Of a stretch of DNA of 64,000 bases, positions 46,726-56,665 are shown piece after piece. Position numbers and translations under genes: made by a program. How positions within the stretch are numbered: the stretch's first letter is position 1; each line of letters opens with the position of its first letter. The notes under the pieces are model-generated. The model did no database searches. It worked only from the letters and a program-made list of their open reading frames with translations, and had not been told where the DNA came from. Location: assembly GCA_963855995.1 (NCBI GenBank), contig OY979716.1, positions 84,878,542-84,942,541 of the forward strand, read 5' to 3'. The DNA is from Muricea muricata. Taxonomy: Eukaryota; Cnidaria; Anthozoa; Malacalcyonacea; Plexauridae.

Positions 46726-47295
46726 TTAAAATAGTCTTTGGAAATGTTCACAGAGTTTGTTTTCCATGTGCTTTCGATAGGCTTTCGGATGGTCTGTTTC
46801 GTATGATTTGAACGTTTCGTCGCTTCCCTTGATATAGTAGTTGTAACTACCAGGACTGCTGAAATAGCCAATACTGTAGGGTTCCAGAGGCTGGGCGGGA
46901 GGGTGCGATAAGTTGTGTAGGATATCCACCATCGCTCGGTTGTTTTCTTATACTTGTAATAGAGCCTCGACAAAATATCGATCGGGATCTTTCTGCAGTC
47001 CCATTAAATGATCAGCAAATTCTTTACGAACGTCCATGTTTAAGACCAAAACGCCGAGGAATTCCTGCCAAACTGAAGGACTACTGTTGATGCTTTCCAT
47101 TGCGACCAAGCCGTGTATATTCCATCCTTCTTCTTCTTTCATCATCAAACAATCCTGCGTGTATATTTTGCAACCGCAGCAAATGTCGCGACGTAAATTT
47201 TGAATTTCGTGTGCTACAGCACTAGGTATATTATTCCCAACAACCAGAGCGCTCGTTCCATCGTCAATGCCTGTGTGCAACTGATGATGAACCAA
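46726..47295 (-). pseudogene. Polinton protein of unknown function, frameshifted
   Basis: The first frame (46948-47295) has MVHHQLHTGIDDGTSALVVG, CCGCKIYTQDCLMMKEEEGW, MESINSSPSVWQEFLGVLVL and YFVEALLQV. It then shifts by one base to VDILHNLSHPPAQPLEPYSI, GYFSSPGSYNYYIKGSDETF and KHMENKLCEHF. About 190 residues in total. It has no domain I can name. It diverges from the ATPase gene at 47350, sharing an intergenic space of about 55 bp, which suggests a bidirectional promoter. Confidence 0.5.
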
Positions 47296-48110
47296 ACGAT
47301 TAGTGTACTATAAGGGATACAAACACGCAGACCAAGGTTCATTTACGTTATGGATGTCAGATTTAAAACGCCTGCGAATTTTTACATCTGCGGGTAAACG
47401 CAGTGCGGGAAATCGTATTTCAAGCGCTACATGTTACGTTATTTGGAAGAGCTGTTTTATCCCCTTCCTACGAAAACCATCTATACTGTTATGGAGAGTA
47501 TCAAAAAGAATTTGACCAGTTGCCTCCCAAGGTGGAATTGGTGGAGGGCTTTCCTGTTAATTTGAACGATATGGCTCGCAGCACTGAGCTCTATTTATAT
47601 ATCTGGAGATTGCGCTCCTATACTTTCGTCAGTCAAAAAGTGAAGCCAAAAACACAGCGGCCGCGTGACGTAAAACGCATCATTTGACATCACAGTCTAC
47701 TTATTCTCTGGTGATTTACCACTGACCACAGCGAGCGACCGCGATTTTAAAGTTTTCACTCCCTCCTGTTTTCAGGCTTAAACTATAATTATAAATTTAA
47801 CATTTGACTTGAGTGCTGTGTCCTGTTCTCAACAAAGTGTTCAGAAAGTTAATGAGAGTTAACTTGGCTAATGAGATTCATAAATTTTACAGCTTAAGCT
47901 AAAATTTGTCAATTTTAATTCCCAAATGGGAGTAAATTTGAACAGTCAATTGATTCCGAACTTTTCTTCAAATTTTACCAAAACAGTGGCATTCAAAAGC
48001 TAAACGCCTGTTGTTTCCAATTGTTAAAGAATTGTTTCCATGCAATAAATATTGAGTGTGCTAGCTAGGCTACTCCTAAGTTCGATTACCTGTTTTATAC
48101 ACCCTGTTTA

Positions 48111-48476
48111 CAGGGTGTCCCAAAAACCCCCAAAAACTATTGAAATCACCTATTGTTAACATTTGAATGCCCTAGCACTTGTTAGAAAATTAAAATATCT
48201 TTGTAAAGTACGTTTGTTTTGCTCATGTGAATGTCGATAAAAACCAAATTGAATAGGCGAAAATAACCATGCATAAAATTTGATTGCATTTTTTATTTTT
48301 ATTTAGTTTTAGTTTTTTTGTCTGGCATAAAAATGGTTAACACTGAGTATTACTATTAATTATGACGGTTATGTCAATAGTTTATCCACTCGTGGGTTCA
48401 ATTTAGTGCTTGGCATTGAAATTCTAACAATAGATCATTTTCAACAATAGAACATTTGTTTTTTTGGGACACCCTG
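48111..48476. mobile_element. 366-bp Tc1/mariner-like MITE
   Basis: The inverted ends are CAGGGTGTCCCAAAAA and TTTTTTTGGGACACCCTG, with TA on each side (48109-48110 and 48477-48478). No coding sequence. Confidence 0.85.
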
Positions 48477-48478
48477 TA

Positions 48479-48980
48479 CAGGGTAAGTAAAAAAAACTGA
48501 TGCCCTTTCAAATTCAAATTAGCCGCGAATTTCATTACGGAACTTTAAGTATTCCCATAGGTATACAGAGAACAGATCGTGACTAAGTACACAGTACAGG
48601 GTGAGTCAAAAAAACCTGATGCTCTTTCAAATTCAAATTAGCTGCGAATTTCATTACGGTGTATTCCCATGGGTATACAGAGAACAGATCGTGATTTAGT
48701 ACACAGTACGTAAACCAATTCTGACAATTCTTGCACGGCTAAAATTGTGCATTTTAACTTCCACTGGGAATTAGATTTTGTTTTAGATCAACGTCTTTCA
48801 AATTGCAAGAATGCAATGCTGCTAGTTTGAATTTCAATAGTACCAGTTTTTTACTCATCCTGTACTGTGTACTTCGTTACGATCTGTTCTCTGTATACCT
48901 ATGGGAATACTTAAAGTTCCGTAATGAAATTCGCGGCTAATTTGAATTTGAAAGGCCATCAGTTTTTTTTACTCACCCTG
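48479..48980. mobile_element. 502-bp Tc1/mariner-like element abutting the previous one
   Basis: The inverted ends are CAGGGTAAGTAAAAAAAACT and AGTTTTTTTTACTCACCCTG, with TA at 48477-48478 and 48981-48982. A further internal CAGGGTGAGTCAAAAAAACC (about 48597) repeats the left end and the 100 bp behind it (GAATTTCATTACGG, TATACAGAGAACAGATCGTG). The element therefore holds a tandem duplication of its left terminus. Confidence 0.82.
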
Positions 48981-49681
48981 TACATTAGATTTCGCTGTAT
49001 TCTTTGACTTTTTAGTATTTTCGCATTAAACTTCGCTTAAAATGGTAGAGAAAACGGCGGCGATGTTTTTGGTGGTATTTTCAGAAATGTATGTGTTTTC
49101 CCGGCGATGATCGCCGTATAGATAGGCAGATAGGTATTTGGTCACGATAATATTGTAAGCTACAAGCTTGCTTACTAATTAACTTTAAAACTGTGAAGTT
49201 TGCTGCATTTGCCGGGGAGGTAATCACTTTTATGCAGAGTAAACTTACAAATAATAGGCGAGATTGAAAGAAATTTATTGCCATTTAAAGTGGTGTTTTT
49301 CTTGTGTAAATAGCTTATATTAAACCAGAGATATGCTTCGCAACATCCATCGTTCGAATTTGAACGAGCTACTAAATGCCGTCGCCAAGGAGTTTGTATC
49401 TTAGCGTAGTGTACATGGTTCCACCCTGGGATACTGAACAATAAACTTCACTATTTTAAAATATTTCCTAATTTCATTTGAAAGAATCGGGGGGGGGGGG
49501 TGCGTATTTTGACACGGGCTCACCTTTAGCTGTGGTCAGTGAAAACTTCATGAAAATAAGTAGCTTGCTCCGCCATGTTTTTGGCTTCGGCGCTTATTCG
49601 AGAACGCTGTCTCCAGATATATAAATAGAGCTCTGCGGGTTTGCGGTCACAATCATTCGTTCGTTGTCCTGGACGATTTAA

Positions 49682-50162
49682 TAGGGAGTTTTGGCAGCGA
49701 CTACGAGTACGACTACAAGTACGAGATTTGATGGCATGTGCAGAAGTCGTAGTCGTTGTTGTTTCTGTTCGAATGTTCCTTTAGCAGTAAAACAAATGAC
49801 GAGAAATAAAGTTTCTACAAACTACATTTTATGTAACCGAAAACCTTTCACAAAGTTCACCTTCACGTGTATTTAAATGCTGTAGATTTCAGAACTTACC
49901 TAGAATTTTAAATTTTCTAGGATATGTTCTTCATAACATAGTAAATCACAAAGCCATATATCACACAGAAACTAACTTTCAATGGTATTTGAAAAGTCGT
50001 AGTGAGGACTACGAGTTTTCAGCAAAATGTCGTACTCAAATGAGCGACGGCTACGACTTTTTTTCGTCAGAACGAGATGGCGGAAGCATATGACGTGCGC
50101 TTGGCGCAAAAATGACAAATCTCGTACTCGTAGTTGTACTCGTAGTCGCTGCTAAAGCTCCC
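49682..50162. mobile_element. PIF/Harbinger-type MITE inside the ATPase
   Basis: The ends TAGGGAGTTTTGGCAGCGAC and GTCGCTGCTAAAGCTCCC are inverted. Inward similarity covers TACGAGTACGACTAC (left) and GTAGTTGTACTCGTA (right). The ATPase sequence GATTTAATGTCGC is split so that TAA occurs on both sides, the 3-bp duplication expected for PIF/Harbinger. A TA duplication is the alternative. The interior is non-coding. Confidence 0.72.
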
Positions 50163-50583
50163 TAATGTCGCAATGTTCCAAGGATCAGCGCGTTGCCGAC
50201 CTATATTTACGCGCGGTTCACATCATCGCGGAATATCCGTAGTGTACCTGACGCAAAATTTGTTTCCGCCCGGTAAATTGTCGCGCACGATCAGTTTGAA
50301 TTCTCACTAAATGATCATCTTCAGAAACCCTCTCGATTCGTTGGGTATTTCAACGTTAGCAAAACAAATGTTTCCTGGACGTACTGACTACCTTATGGAG
50401 TCGTTTCGTGATGCCACAAGTAGAACCTGTGGGTATTTGATGATCGATTGTCATCAACTCACGCCCGAAAATATGCGGTTGAGAACACGAACATTTTGCA
50501 CAGAGAAAGACAGATCGCGTAGGTAAAACGTACTTAAATCGCGTGCGCAAAAGGAAACGGTCATTGTCAATATGTAGAAGCGC

Positions 50584-50884
50584 ATGAAAGGAAGTCTGCC
50601 GTATTTCCAGATTTTGGCAAAAGCTAAACCGAAACTACGAAAGATATTGATCGAAAACGTTCCCGACAGCTATTTACGAGTGTTGTTTGAGTACACTTAA
50701 AGGGGTTATTCCATTAATATCGCGTCAGAAGCGTCGTTTGGCGCCGTACAGGACACAACTCCGTGCGTTGGCAAACAGGAAAGTTTCTCAAAAACGTAAA
50801 AAGACCTATTTGACGCAAAGAGGCGGAGCCCTTCTACCATTTGTTTTACCGGCCGCTCTGAGTGCGCTTGGAAGTTTGTTCTAG
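50584..50884 (+). pseudogene. Small basic Polinton protein with hydrophobic tail
   Basis: From ATG at 50584: MKGSLPYFQILAKAKPKLRK, then a one-base shift near 50690, then LKGVIPLISRQKRRLAPYRT, KKTYLTQRGGALLPFVLPAA and a terminal LGSLF. The form is a basic body, a GG, then a short hydrophobic C-terminus. It is recurrent in cnidarian Polintons and resembles small adenovirus-like core/minor capsid proteins. That comparison is from general knowledge and is not proved. The gene lies 57 bp after the ATPase stop and 2 bp before the next gene, suggesting one transcription unit. Confidence 0.65.
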
Positions 50885-50886
50885 GC

Positions 50887-51478
50887 ATGAAACACAGTAA
50901 GAAAATGGTGCTGGTTCCGGAGGAGGCTCTTCAACGATATGAACAAAGGCAGAGACTCGAGACGTCTCCTTTGATGGGCACGATGATGCAAAAGGATACG
51001 CAAATTTCGGACATTCTTCAACGAGACGATGTGGCCGATGATAAAAAGCAGAAACTGTTCAATACATTTTTGGAACGTTATCTGGAGTTGAGACGACAGA
51101 AAGAGACACCGAGCCCGGTAATGAAAGAGCGAACAGCGAGCCCAGCCGCAATTATCCGATGCCGACGTGGTGGAACCTGTACCCAGAACCATGCGTCCGA
51201 GAGCCACAGCGCTCTTATCCCGTTTGAAAGCGAAACCCTATATGATTACGCGTGATAGAACGGGACAAGTGAAAATTGAAGGTGAAACCAATCCTAATTC
51301 GAACATCTCGGATTTGGTCAACGATGCTATGAGATTCAGAAAGAGTTTCAATCCTGCGGGTTCGAAGGAATTTTTTGAGGTTTTAAACAAAATGAACGTG
51401 CCTAAGAATTTAGTGAGAAACACCCCGCAAAACTTTTTGCTTGTTTTAGGATCGTGTTCTAACGCATATGCGATTTGA
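50887..51478 (+). pseudogene. Conserved Polinton protein, unknown role, frameshifted
   Basis: The first frame encodes MKHSKKMVLVPEEALQRYEQ and DDVADDKKQKLFNTFLERYL. A one-base shift near 51150 leads to TGQVKIEGETNPNSNISDLV, NDAMRFRKSFNPAGSKEFFE and MNVPKNLVRN. About 190 residues, charged and probably helical in the first half. The architecture recurs in Polintons next to the capsid and ATPase genes. I cannot give a function. Its end faces the capsid gene, which ends on the other strand at 51495. Confidence 0.6.
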
Positions 51479-52336
51479 GCGGTGTTCATGTCTTTTAACC
51501 AGAATAGTCGTAGATGTTTCTTTCAGAATCGATATGAATCGTATTTTCGAATTCGCCATAACACACCTGACTCACAGCCGCCGTTGGTGCAGTACTGAAC
51601 TTGATCTCGACTGCGAAATTTTCGCGCTGCACCACATTAAAATGGTCAGAGGATCCGCACATGTTGGGTGTTAGGTTAGCAGCATACAAGGCATAGCCAT
51701 TCGCGAAATCATCGCGCGAAATGTCGTTTCCGGTATCATAAAATAACTTTCCGGTGCCTGAGAACATGGCGAGGTACGCCTCAATGTACCGGGGATTTGC
51801 GGCTGCGCAGGAAAGCTGCATGTAAAGGTTTGAAAGGCACTTCTCCGTCGACCGTGACGCCAACGAACAAGGTGGTATAGGTTTTAAAGTTGTAAGGATT
51901 TTTCTTGTAGGCCCCGTTGAATGCTGCGCTGTCGATCATTCCGAACACAAACGTTTTCGGCACGAGCCCGTTACAGAGGTTATCTTTTCTCAACGACGGA
52001 TTTCCTGCCGCAATGGTAAAAGTTTTGCACTGCAGGCGTCTCACGGGATAGATGGCCGGTCCTTTTTTTAACGCCAATTCGTGAGCGATGGAGATGCTCG
52101 GGCTCACTTTGACTTTACGTATTTTGAGATTAGCTTCGGTCAGTTTCACTCTGTAATCCGCATCGTTCTCGGAATCCATCAAACAAAATTCGTTCGCATT
52201 ACGATTCAAAATGATTTTGAGATTGACAAAACTCAGGAGGAGACGTTCGCTTCCAAACACGTCACAGAACAATGGTCCTGCCATTTCGATGATTCCGCTT
52301 TTGTGGCTGAAGGCATATCTCTTTTTCAGACCCATA

Positions 52337-54655
52337 TTAATTTAATTTAATTTATAAAAATTTATACAGCCCTAAAACTATAAAAATATTCTAAAGCGCT
52401 AAATTACATTGTACTATACCTATGCAACATTTACTATTGTACTACATATACAAATATCTATTTAAAAACAAGAGGTATTAATATAGGCATCCCTATATAA
52501 AAATGTCTTAAGATTTATCTTAAAATAATCCAAAGAAGGCGAAAGCCGAATTTCATACGGTAGTAAGTTCCACAGAGTAGGTCCTGCTTTTGAGAAGGCG
52601 CGATCACCAAAAGACTCTACATGTGGTTGGAACATGAAGCAGCATTTGTTCATCCGATTTCGAAGAATAGTTATTACTTTGTTTATAAGTCAGCATGTCA
52701 CCAATATATTTGGGAGTGAAACCATGCAGAGCTTTATAAACCAACAGTACAATCTTACAAACTTTCAGACGATTTCTGTTTGGTCAATGCATTAATAACA
52801 CGAAACAATTTCTTAGAATTATCCGAACATTCGTCAATTAAATCGGAGTAATAGCTGATCTTGGTTTTACGGAGACAAGCACTGTATTTATCTCTAGTCC
52901 TGTAATAAATCTCTCTATCACTGGAGCATCCAGATTGAAGCATTTTTCTTTCACATTTTCGTCGTTCAGCTTTAAGCTTTTTAAGATCATCATTAAACCA
53001 AGGTAACACAGGTCTCACAACCATTATTTTAGTCGTCATAGGAACGTGTTTATCAAGAATACTTGACAAAGTCGTGTCATAACAACGTGACAACTCATCA
53101 ATATCCGTAAAGGAATTAACACATAGTTCAGACGAGGAAATATCATTTTTAAACATGGGAATGTCTATTTCTTTCAACTGATCGAATCGGATTTTCTTAA
53201 CCATAAAATTCATAAAACTCGGGAATATTCAAGTTACACTCAATGAACGAATGATCAGATAAAGCCAGTGTAGATTCCAATTCAGTTATTATCACATCAT
53301 TAATTGGTCTAGGCATCACAAGGTCCAGCGTATGACCAGAAGTATGCGTTGGAAAGGCCACATGTTGGATTAGACCAAATGTTTCCAAAAGCTCACAACA
53401 TTTATTTAGCGAGAGGATTTAGGAGAGGATCTTAATTGATGTACGGTATTTTGCTGTTGCACGGAATTAATGACACCAGAGGCATTCATTTCTGGCGGGT
53501 AACACATAACACTTTGCTGCTGTTTTAATTGTTAATATTGTACTCGGTTTACTCGCTTGTGACCATCCATTGTTGCGGCAGATTTGTACAAATCACTTTG
53601 TTGTTGTTGCGTGGGATTTGAGGAGGCGTGTTGATGGAATGATGTATGATTTTTGTCTACATTATACAAATCCAATTTGTAACTTTCCATCTCCAAATTT
53701 AATGCCAGAATTCGGTCAGCAAGTTTTTTTATTTTCAGTCAAATACTCGTACGAATCCATCTTGCGACTAATACATGGTGTTATTTCTTTTTGTTTTTTA
53801 TGTATGTCCGCAACCTCTACGCAGGTTCGATTGAATTTCCAATATAACTATATCTAACTTCGCTCCTTCAGGTCAATTGCAATTTGGCTGTCCGCTAGGT
53901 CCATCTCGCACATCCGAGTTTGATCTGTATTTTCACCCCCTATATATAAATCCGTTTGCACCGGAGCATCACATTTCACACTCTTGCATTGGGATTCAAT
54001 ATAATTGGTAACCATTAGCATGTCCTCGCGGAGACCATTTATAACTGTAGACATTTGGTGGGTATTCATCTTAAAGTCACCGATTTCTTGAAGCAATCGA
54101 TCAACAACAGTGTTTTCCTTCGCTTCAAATTCATGTAACTGAGCTTTACTCTAGCATAGTTTAACAGCTAAATCCTTTAATCTATCACCAAGTTCACGTT
54201 GAAACAAGAGGGATTTCTTATTCGCGTACCAAGTAATACATAATCTATCATTTCGGAATGATTTTCCACTACCGCCTGTCGAACTCCATTTACCATCGTT
54301 GCCAAACAAATCCGATACAAAATTCCTCAATAGTTCGTAGTTTCCAGTCCATTTAATTTGGTTACCATGATTACTATACTCTATATATTCAACATACAGT
54401 AGCGTAGCCAGCCCGACGATTTAGTCCCGCTATGCAAATATTTTCGTGTTCATTGACAGTAAAAACAACAATTTCTAAAGAAATGAATAATTACAATGAT
54501 TTGAAATTTGCATAGCGGGACTAAATCGTCGGGCTGGCTACGCTACTGTCAACATACGTCGGCACAACATTAGAAAACGTAATTTCAAGCTGTCTAAATT
54601 GATCTTTAGCTGCATTATCTAACGTGCTACTGTCCGCCATCTTGAGTGAGTGTGC
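52337..54655 (-). mobile_element. Internally deleted LINE inserted in capsid gene
   Basis: On the minus strand: an ORF1-like start MADSSTLDNAAKDQFRQLEI (about 54640), a helical segment (54096-53854), the end of an endonuclease domain (THTSGHTLDLVMPRP, ALSDHSFIECNLNIPEFYEF; 53388-53200) and a linker (YYSDLIDECSDNSKKLFRVI). Then, directly, the RT C-terminus VCKIVLLVYKALHGFTPKYI and SFGDRAFSKAGPTLWNLLPY (52780-52460). The whole RT catalytic region is missing at about 52755. The 3' end is an (AAATT)n-like tail at 52337-52355. The layout fits a CR1/L2-like LINE. Confidence 0.85.
54397..54548. mobile_element. 152-bp hAT MITE nested in the LINE
   Basis: The ends CAGTAGCGTAGCCAGCCCGA and TCGGGCTGGCTACGCTACTG are perfect inverted repeats that extend about 40 bp inward. 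The flanks TCAACATA (54389-54396 and 54549-54556) form a perfect 8-bp duplication. It splits the ORF1-like frame of the LINE. Read from its right end, its first 110 bp resemble 27084-27195, the end of the hAT transposon in this window. Confidence 0.95.
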
Positions 54656-55284
54656 GCCACTTGGCGTTAGCAGCTGCCAGTGTAAGGTCTGCGACGTCCA
54701 CCTTTCCAGCTGTGCCCTTGTAGAACATGCCGGCCGTCAATTGAGACTGTTTTGCAGCAGAACCATAGTTTAAAAGCGTTTCCAAGTAGGCACGATAGGC
54801 ATACGTTCCTGTCGTTTAAGTTACTTGTTTTTGTTTCAAAAACGCATCAACTTGTTTGAAAAAACTGTGAAGGAAATTGTTGACGATGCCTACTTTTTCA
54901 TCCGCGTCGAGATCGTTCTCGTTTGCTTCGGTCACTTTTGCCCGAAACACCAAAATGGTCTTTGACAAGTCAGTGTAATCGTCAGTGACCGAGCAAAGAA
55001 ACGTGATGGCCGATGGGTCCGGGGGCTAATGGTCGATCTACAATCCTTTTTTCAAACTCACTTGCGTCGGCGGAACAGAAATAAATCCAGTTCCGTTTTA
55101 GTACACTCTCCCGATTTATCGTGAACGAAATTCATAGTTACGAAGTTCATAGTTTTACTCATAGAAACGAAATTCATAGTTTTACTGTCTTTATTTGTAT
55201 TTATGTATATAGTTTTCTTTTTATTGTCACGCCCCCCTTGGAAATCAGCTATTGCTGAAGGGGTAAGCGTGAATAAATATAGTT

Positions 55285-55461
<177 letters not shown>

Positions 55462-55597
55462 AACCGAATATGTCTCGAGGAGATGTTCTCGCTCGCTTGG
55501 TCGGTCGAAGGAAATAGCAAGACATAAATTTTGTTAGGTTCGCGAAAATTGCGAAGGGTGCACCATCACCCATCTCTCTCAAACGCACCACACGTGT

Positions 55598-56041
55598 TTG
55601 TACATGGGAAAGTTTAAACGACTCGAGTACTTTGATGCAGCATTGCAACGTGCTTCGGAAACGGCGGTGATGAAAACGTTTACAGAAAGTCTGAGTGCGG
55701 CATTCATGCTGAACATTCCATCAAACATGGAAAACGGTCTTTTGCGTGGAAAACGAACAAAAGCTGAAGCAAGAGAATTTGAAAATACTACAAATTCAAC
55801 ACAGCAATGACGATCGATGTCGTGTTTATGGCCAAGAACAAAGTAGTGCTTCGCATAACCATGGACGTTACTAATTTCTACTGAAAAATTATATGCGAAC
55901 TAACAACGGAGAAGTTGGGAGTTCACTACGAAAAACACACACCGATAAGAAGTTGATCCAGAAAGTTTGGTGCATATGCGTTCACTACGGTTATATTTCA
56001 GAAAACTATGACGTCACGGAATTGGACGCAATGAACTTTGA
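55598..56041 (+). pseudogene. Polinton gene of unknown function, broken
   Basis: From the methionine at 55604: MGKFKRLEYFDAALQRASET and MKTFTESLSAAFMLNIPSNM, stopping at 55810. A shifted frame continues MTIDVVFMAKNKVVLRITMD, then VTNFY and a stop, followed by fragments such as WCICVHYGYISENYDVTELD. It is transcribed divergently from the capsid gene. I do not recognise a domain. Decay is heavier than in the following frame. Confidence 0.4.
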
Positions 56042-56062
56042 TTTATAAACGATTACGCTCGT

Positions 56063-56440
56063 GTGCTTTCCCGTCAGTCTGAACAAGTGTTTGCGGTGAA
56101 AACATGTCGTGGAGAGATATTGTTGGTGCGTGGTTGTCGAATAAAAAAGGATCTGTTGGATTTAATACGTTGTCTGGTGGACACAAATATAATACCCGAG
56201 GCGCTTGTAAATAATTCAACGCTGCAATCGATTTTGCTGACGCAAATCATGCTGGAAACATTAAATGGAATATCCGTGCCTAAAGCACCGCAGGGGAATA
56301 ATTTTACTTACCACATGAATGCCAAAGAGATGATGATGTGGGAACTTGGCGCGAAGAATGCGAAACATATCAAATCGCTCGAAGACCAGACAGGCGTGAA
56401 CTTGCACCATTATTATAAACTAAAAATCGATCAACAATAG
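56063..56440 (+). CDS. Polinton hypothetical protein, open frame
   Basis: This 125-codon frame stays open to a TAG at 56438-56440: EQVFAVKTCRGEILLVRGCR, IIPEALVNNSTLQSILLTQI, KAPQGNNFTYHMNAKEMMMW, and a C-terminal HHYYKLKIDQQ. The first methionine is at 56063, but the frame may be the 3' part of the preceding gene. It converges on the 3' end of the polymerase gene (56666). No domain recognised. Confidence 0.5.
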   Translation: MLSRQSEQVFAVKTCRGEILLVRGCRIKKDLLDLIRCLVDTNIIPEALVNNSTLQSILLTQIMLETLNGISVPKAPQGNNFTYHMNAKEMMMWELGAKNAKHIKSLEDQTGVNLHHYYKLKIDQQ

Positions 56441-56665
56441 CGAGGGAGCAAAAGCCTGCCCATTTTCGAAGAGATGCTCACAACACAAAGCTAATATAAA
56501 AACATTTTATTAAAAGGACAGGCGTGTTAAATAACGCCTTAAAGCTGTGTTAAACAAACAGCAAACAAATACAGACATGTTAAGTAAAGCTGTGTTAAAT
56601 AACAGCAAAATAGAGTCTCAGCTGTGTTAAATAACAGCAAGACTGTTTGTTATAGATTATTACAA
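56441..56665. other. Intergenic gap with CTGTGTTAAATAACAGC repeats
   Basis: Between the convergent genes, AGCTGTGTTAAATAACAGC-like units occur at about 56540, 56588 and 56620. Each unit is itself a small inverted repeat (GCTGTTatttaACAcAGC). They could form hairpins that end transcription from either side; this is inferred only from position and shape. Confidence 0.5.

Larger units (their letters stand above)
47588..49640. mobile_element. 2-kb inverted-repeat element inside the ATPase
   Basis: The left end GAGCTCTATTTATATATCTG and the right end CAGATATATAAATAGAGCTC are inverted. Further weaker matches inward (GAAGCCAAAAACA, CTACTTATT, CACTGACCACAG) extend it to about 150 bp. The target duplication and superfamily are not resolved. 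It contains two TA-flanked elements (48111-48476 and 48479-48980). The stretch 48981-49520 has no recognised gene. Confidence 0.72.
47350..50526 (+). pseudogene. Polinton packaging ATPase (FtsK/HerA type), broken
   Basis: The start MDVRFKTPANFYICG is followed by a stop codon inside the Walker A loop (G-stop-TQCGKSYF, 47389-47420). A shifted frame then gives CYGEYQKEFDQLPPKVELVE. A large insertion interrupts at about 47590-49640. Coding resumes with HNHSFVVLDDL (Walker B, about 49650-49680), is cut again by a MITE, and resumes at 50165 with SQCSKDQRVADLYL. It then shifts to ISVVYLTQNLFPPGKLSRTI, hits a TAA near 50308 and continues IFRNPLDSLGISTLAKQMFP and GYLMIDCHQLTPENMRLRTR. In related elements this protein is the genome-packaging ATPase. 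It is clearly non-functional here. Confidence 0.88.
51495..55135 (-). pseudogene. Polinton major capsid protein, split by a LINE
   Basis: The start codon is at 55135 (MNFVHDKSGECTKTELDLF). The N-terminal jelly-roll part runs to about 54660 through two shifts and two stops, with DDYTDLSKTILVFRAKVTEA and AYRAYLETLLNYGSAAKQSQ. The C-terminal part resumes at 52335 (GLKKRYAFSHKSGIIEMAGP, LFCDVFGSERLLLSFVNLKI) and shifts frame near 51800 to AYLAMFSGTGKLFYDTGNDI and FENTIHIDSE. These segments match the double-jelly-roll capsid protein of Polintons, often deposited as F54H12.2-like. The 2.3-kb gap is an inserted LINE. Confidence 0.9.
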
